In this document: positions 58,554 through 64,000 of the stretch, in pieces | How the letters are laid out: each line of letters begins with the position of its first letter | How positions within the stretch are numbered: position 1 is the first letter of the stretch | DNA from: Zanthoxylum bungeanum | Lineage: Eukaryota; Streptophyta; Magnoliopsida; Sapindales; Rutaceae | DNA length: 64,000 nt | Reading direction: 5' to 3' | Assembly: GCA_019454045.1 (NCBI GenBank) | Contig: SKCR01015018.1 | Coordinates: 1 to 64,000, forward strand | The notes under the pieces: generated by a model | Told to the model about the DNA's origin: nothing | What the model saw: only the letters and a program-made list of their open reading frames with translations | Database searches by the model: none | Translations under genes and position numbers: made by a program

Positions 58554-59059
58554 CAATGTTTTAAAACGCATTGCCTAGGCAGCTCGTTTTCACTCGGTGG
58601 CCGAGGGCCTCCGCTCATAGCTCTAAGTTGTTGGGCTAGGTAGTGTGTAGGAACGACGTTTTCTATCCATTTATGGCGATTTCGTCACCAAACGTCGCCA
58701 TTAAGATTGTCGTCAATTTTCAAAACTCTAACCCTTGTTGCCAATCTTCATATCCTAACCTTAATCCTAACTCTAATTTTACAAAATCAACTTTCTATCT
58801 AATGAATTTAAAAATTTCTCAATTTTTCAAGACAAACACTAATTTCTGGGAAAAAAAAATAAAAATAAAAATTCCCTAATTACTTCAATTATTGTTTATC
58901 ATCAAATTTACTATCTAAAAAACTTTATCTACCATTCAAACAACATTTGCCTAGGATCAATTCGTCTAAATTTTCCCAAAATCAGCCAAGGAATTGTGTA
59001 GGCCTCGCATAGACACTGGGTTGTTATCCGATTAGCGTCTACTATATTTTACAACATTG
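58554..59059. mobile_element. Degenerate hAT-type element 4
   Basis: Left end CAATGTTTTAAAACGCATTG, right complement CAATGTTGTAAAATATAG, resembling the ends of element 3. About 506 bp, no coding. The flanking octamers are T-rich (TGTTTTTT against TTTGTTTT) and match only roughly, so the target duplication is unproven. Confidence 0.55.
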
Positions 59060-60261
59060 TTTGTTTTTTGTTTTTAAAAGAAAGATCGGCACAATTAGAT
59101 AAGAGTTATGATTTGGCTGCAATATTGTTGTTGCTGATTAAGGATGATAAACAGATTGGTGAAGCTGCCTATTCTGTTTAATGCTTGACACTCTGTTTGG
59201 CCTGCAGGCCGCAGGAATTTGGAACTCTCTTCTTCATTATCAGAGAAAGTTTTCCCCAATTTATCGGTTTAATTATGGAATGCAGAATTTGAGAATTGTT
59301 GTTAATTTGTTTTCATTAGTTTGTGATAGGCAAACAAAATACGCATTTTAGATCACTTTTTTTTTTTCTTTTAACAAAACGATATGTTGATGGCTGTTTT
59401 TTGTTCTAAAGATAATTTGAGAAATCAATCTCTTGAACAAACCTCCCCCAGTAGTGATTTGGTTAGTAAAAGCAAGCAAACAGATAAATTACAGAGATAA
59501 AGATTTACGTTGTTCGGCGGAGAGTGACTTCAACTTACGTCCACATGAGAAATGGGGATTATATTACTGCTTGTCAAGACCGACCCGAGCTACAAGTGGT
59601 GTGGTGAGCTTATAGTGTATAACATCTCGGGTCTTAAACTAGCTCATTATGAATCTCTCAGGTGATTGAGAACTGACCAACTTTATCTCTCTATCACCAG
59701 TTTTTAAGTTTTTAGCTCTTTTACAAGTAGTGAGACGCGAAAAAAACTAACCCCTGAATATGAATCTTCATCCCTTTTATATAGGCTTCCAAATCTGCTT
59801 TTCCACCAACCTATGACGTCAGCCGTCACCATCAAGCCATCATTGTCCCATGCTCATTTTCCCCAACTACTCAACAAACAATTGCACTGACATCTGACTC
59901 AACTACCCCCGTCGGCAGAAACACACCACTTCAGTCTTTTAGCCATTGCTGCACACTTTGTTAACATGACAACATGTGGTTCAACCACTTCGGTATTGTT
60001 CCGTCTGGCAGGGTCTCTTCCAAATGAGAGTTGTTGACTAACTTCCCTCATATCAGCCTTCAAGAAGCTTAAACTTCCAAGTAGGGCATACATCATATGC
60101 CTTCAAGCACAAAATATCCAGTAGTCTCAGCTCATTTGTCTTGGTAGTGTCTGTAAATTTACTATTTTACCATTGTGAGGGCATTTAGAGCTTCTTAGGG
60201 TTAGTCACTTGGTAGAGACAATGACAAAGAAACCTTCAATATGCACATTGAGCTTTACTAA
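59060..60261. other. Intergenic stretch with a dispersed-repeat-like segment
   Basis: From about 59430 to 60130 the words GATAAAGATTTACGTTGTTCGG and CTTACGTCCACATGAG resemble a repeat I have met in many plant genomes, of uncertain class. The rest shows nothing recognisable. No reading frame has family features. Confidence 0.35.
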
Positions 60262-61953
60262 TGTAACAACTGGTAATCGCGACGAGTTGTATGTTGTCAG
60301 AGGCCAACGGCTATTACGCTATGGAAGGTATGATACATAATGTAAATCATGTTCAAGCATGTACGTGCTCACAAAATTACTTTTCGAGTAATCGATAATT
60401 CTTTGCAGTTCCGATACGGAAATTAGCCAAGAATGCAACACGGACAACCCTTAGTATTTCAGACATAACATTTTCATAAAATCTCTGATTCTTATGAATT
60501 TTATATCGCCGGAAAGCTAAGACAGAGACCTACAACTTCCGCATTGAACACTTTTTTAAAATCGAATAAAAAATAGGTCGAAAATATAGTTCACAAATTC
60601 AGATGAATAGTACCCGTGGACCCATCTAGAGAATTCTCAAAATCTCTAAAAAGTCCATATGTTTTTCATAAAAAAATATACAAATTAGCCAAATCAGCCC
60701 ATATTATAAATAAGGGGTACTATTCACTCATCCTTAACTTTGAAGAGAAAGAAAGAAACATGAGAAAAAAAGAAAGAAGAATAAAGAATAGATGAAGGAA
60801 AAGAGGAAGAAAGAAAGCCATATTTCTCACCCAAATTAAAGAAGGATCAATCCAAATCACCTCACACAAGTTAAGGAGGGGAATAACAATCATTGAAGAC
60901 AAGAGAGTTAAGATAAGGAAATTTTGACCCAAATCTTGAATTGTAAAATTTTGATGGTATGATGCTATGTTGGTGTTAATGACATATTAGGGATTGCATT
61001 TAGTGGGACAATGAGCATAAAAAAAGACTGTGCTAAGAAATGTCCAAATATATGGGAATTCTAAAGTTGAGCTAGAGAAACGTTATAGGGTTAAGGAGTT
61101 ACTTTGATAATGGAATGTTGCTTTAGCATGCATGAATATTAATGATTAAAGAATTGTTTGTATGAAGGTTGTAGTTTGGGGATGATGGAAGTGCGTTTGG
61201 AAAAGTTAGACATTGGGAGGTTAATGTTTGAGCCTAAAACAGGCGAGCTTCGCGAAGATAACAGGCTAATGTTGTGACGCGTAACAGAGTGATGGCCTCT
61301 GTTTCAATTTTATCGTGTGAGCATCGCGACGACCAACACCCAGCGTCGTGACACAAAATAGAGGAAGATTTTTATCTCAGCCCTGCTCGTGTGGGTGTCG
61401 CGATGTCCAACTTCTAGCGTCGCGACACGGAGCAGAGGATGCTTCTGCCTCGGTTCTGCCCGAGTAGGCGTCGCGACAAGAAACGCCTGGTGTCATGACG
61501 TGAGGCCATTTTCTCAGGACCACTTGAGCCTTTTCAATTCCATTCTAAAAGTTAGTTAAAGGGCACTCCAAGAGATCCATATTAGCATATATCAAAGCAC
61601 TACATTCTTGATAATGATTAGCTTTTTCGTTTAAATATTCTAACTATACTCAGATATAAGACTGTTTAACTTTTCCGCACGAATCTTCCTAGTCGCACCC
61701 AAGATCAATGGTAATAAGGTTAATCGGTGAGTTGACCCTTTTCTCAACTGATATCACTTAAGTTGTTTTCGATATAAGACTTACTTTCAAAAAGCTTGAG
61801 TTTGTTTTTATATTTTCGAGGCATGGGGGAAAAACCCACCTCAGGCTGTAACGTATGGAATTGAAGGATAACATGTGCACATGTAGAGCAAGACTGGGGG
61901 GGACGGCGATACCTAATGCCTTCAGATCCTAGATTCAGGGCTAGAGAGATGGC
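60262..61953 (+). mobile_element. Probable Gypsy-type LTR, second family
   Basis: Starts TGTAACAACTGG. A promoter-like TATAAATA lies at 60705-60712, followed by GGGGTACTATTCACTC and a purine-rich zone, an arrangement common in plant Gypsy LTRs. A tandem repeat lies at 61246-61510. A matching CA-end is not seen before the Copia LTR begins at 61954, so the right boundary is unknown. No gag or pol is attached. Confidence 0.5.
61246..61510 (+). repeat. 74-bp tandem repeat with TCGCGAC core
   Basis: The core (TTCGCGA, ATCGCGAC, GTCGCGAT, GTCGCGAC) recurs at about 61246, 61320, 61394 and 61468, giving periods of 73-74. Each unit pairs two TCGCGAC-like words around CCAAC and ends near CAGAGGA. Units are well diverged. 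Confidence 0.75.
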
Positions 61954-64000
61954 TGTTGGTCTACTCTAAGCTTCCCAAGATCATTTATCAAGCATGAAAC
62001 AAGTGTAAATACAATCATAGGAGGTGCGGAAAAACTCACATTGATCGGTTGAGATGCTACGATAATCAAAATCGAACTGCCTCCCTCTGTTATGCTCGGC
62101 AGTGGGCTGCTCTTCCTCCTCCAAGAATCGGCCATGGGTGTCCTCCATTAAAGCTGTAAGCTCCAAGCTTCACAAGGTGATTCCAAGCTCACGAACTCAC
62201 TGCCCTAACACCTTGGTATGCCTCCTAGAGTGTGCTAGCACTTAGATCTTGCAATAAAATCATCATCTTGCTTCCTCACTGTCACGTTTTGTGAACCAGA
62301 AAATGGAGAAGAATATTCGGTCCAAGACCGAGAGAGAAGAAGGAGTTTTTCGCTCCAAAATGGTGAAGACCGAAAAAGGAGAGAGGGAGGGAAAAGAAAA
62401 AATGTAATAGGTTTATATATTTTCCAAAATTAATAAACCATTTACTTTTTCAATTTTAAAAAGCAAAGCATTTAATGCTTTCTTTCAATCACTTCACATC
62501 AACTCACATTAATCAATCAAATGTCACATCACTCAAAGTGACATGTGATTTGACGCTTGATGTGACTTGCGATTTGACGCTTGATTTGACTTACGTGCCG
62601 CACTCGAATTCGAAATGTGAATATGCTCGCAAATAATCCCAGGCTCGGGTTCGCTAATTCCAAATTAATGAATTTTCCGTTGTGACGCAATTAAACGATT
62701 ACGCCTAGCGAAATCACTATTCACGTCACTAACGAATTAATTCTAAATTAACTCGTTCGCCTGAATTAAAATCCAATTTTAATTCCGCATCGAAATCCAA
62801 TTTCGTTAAATATATCAAATATATTATTTATCGATTAATTCCAAATTAATTGTTCTCTCTATTTAATTGATATTTTATCCTAGATAAAATATCTCCGCAA
62901 TTAATCCCAGATTAATTTTCTCTCTCATTAAATTAATCCCATATTAATTAAAGTACGAGTCATACGTCATCGGCGAATCTTCAGGAAGAGACCCATGAGA
63001 TCCCCGTATATGTTGGCAGTAAATCGGGTCGTCGGACTATCCAAACACGTAAGTACCTAGTACTACGTTTACACCGATTCACAAGACAAGGTTGGCTTCT
63101 AGCAAAGCGCCATGCTTACCCAATTCTCCAGAAACATGCATACAGGAATAAGCGATCTATATCAGGCGTAGTATACGTGGTATTGCGTATTTCTGTCCAG
63201 TATCGAATGATCACGTGTTAGGCCTGGGGCTGGAATTGTGTCTGCCCCATACGAAGCACATGTCGGATGTCTGGTAACTAGTCTCTATAATCGGATAAAT
63301 ATGACTTTTTCATTTTATCCCGATGACTGTAGTACTTAAGAGTACTAGTACCATATCCTACGTGACCATCATCTCCATATGACTGGAGTGACACTTCCGT
63401 CTTGACATCACACCCAACACACTTCGATTCTCAATATACCCAGCATTGGCGTGCATAGAACCTGTTAAAGCCCTGGACGACCTCAACCAAAGTATATTGA
63501 TTGTCGCAAGTATTAGCGGTGCAAGTCTCAAGTTAAGACCAAATACACCTACCCTGATTTCGGACTTCCATAGACACATAGTCATACTACCAATGGAATT
63601 CTGATGGGGTCTATCCAGAACGAAGCTGTTTCCCGTACCATTGGTGAAACACAACCTCCTGTTACACTTGAGTGAGTATCCTATACCCAAAAATATGAGA
63701 ACTATGACGTTGTGCCCTCACAACACGCACAAGTGCAATACTAGTCTTTTACGTATTTATCGATGTCCAATCTCGATAATACTCTGACTAGGGATATTTA
63801 ATGATTTATCCTTCGTGGACTGATACTGTCTCATATCATTCTCAGTCCAGCAAAAAATCATATGGACCTCCTATCATTATATATCTTGGTGATCTAATCA
63901 CAAATGATAAGAGTGCAATCTCCTTTGTCACATAGTTAATTTGTACAACAACACCGTGATCTGTATAAATAGTGACGCTATGGGTCATAATTGTCCAACA
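61954..64000 (-). mobile_element. Copia LTR, D-type subfamily, at the window edge
   Basis: On the minus strand it starts at base 64000 with TGTTGGACAATTATGACCC and ends CA at 61954, about 2,047 bp. The left flank is ATGGC, and no primer-binding site is there, so if an element is attached it continues to the right of the window. The dyad array is at about 62640-62960. Confidence 0.85.

Noticed and set aside
58546..59067. A perfect 8-bp target duplication for hAT-type element 4.
   Set aside because: Both flanks are T-rich and match only with a shift; low-complexity sequence makes any match uninformative.

Overview
This window looks like one gene island at the edge of a repeat nest in an AT-rich plant nuclear genome, probably a eudicot. 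The evidence is Ty1/Copia elements primed by initiator-Met tRNA, a Gypsy-like element with an 86-bp repeat array beside its 3' LTR, several hAT-type short elements with 8-bp target duplications, and one intronless plant-style Yip1-family gene. I see no tRNA, rRNA, CRISPR or prokaryotic feature.

Bases 1-51275 are one deeply nested retrotransposon cluster. The oldest resident is Copia element C (minus strand). Its 3' LTR starts at 4468, where a Gypsy-type LTR abuts it, and its 5' LTR ends at 51275. That 5' LTR is split into three pieces (12199-13144, 34832-35029, 50541-51275) by two later Copia insertions: A (13145-34826, plus, target duplication CGTAC) and B (35030-50540, minus, its 5' LTR lost by deletion). 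A was itself hit twice in pol: by an insertion now reduced to a solo LTR (18543-20571, GGACG) and by complete element D (20790-30555, CTTAT). B was hit by G, a non-coding Gypsy-like element (38168-46221, CCTAG). When the insertions are removed in order, C, A and B become collinear.

None of the four gag-pol regions can make a complete polyprotein. A is best preserved: it keeps a 261-codon reading frame over late RT and RNase H, but has Y-V-Y-D at the RT active site. B, C and D are worse, and several inactivating changes are shared between copies, which suggests copying from already defective templates.

Bases 51276-61953 are the gene-bearing part. A Yip1-domain membrane protein gene (52661-53407) has a fold-back hAT-type element upstream (51433-52239). 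Downstream are two hAT-type elements with perfect 8-bp target duplications (54044-55089 and 55938-57144), a more decayed one (58554-59059), a 148-bp tandem duplication, and a probable Gypsy LTR (60262-61953) with a 74-bp tandem repeat. The window closes inside or at the end of another Copia LTR (61954-64000).

I found no new multi-gene system. The most unusual signals are: an array of about ten short dyads with a near-constant spacer in the Copia LTRs examined; an 18-base motif repeated four times with matching spacing in the leaders of A and D and also present in B and C; and evidence that D was mobilised after its genes had decayed. Percent identities are by-eye estimates over short stretches.
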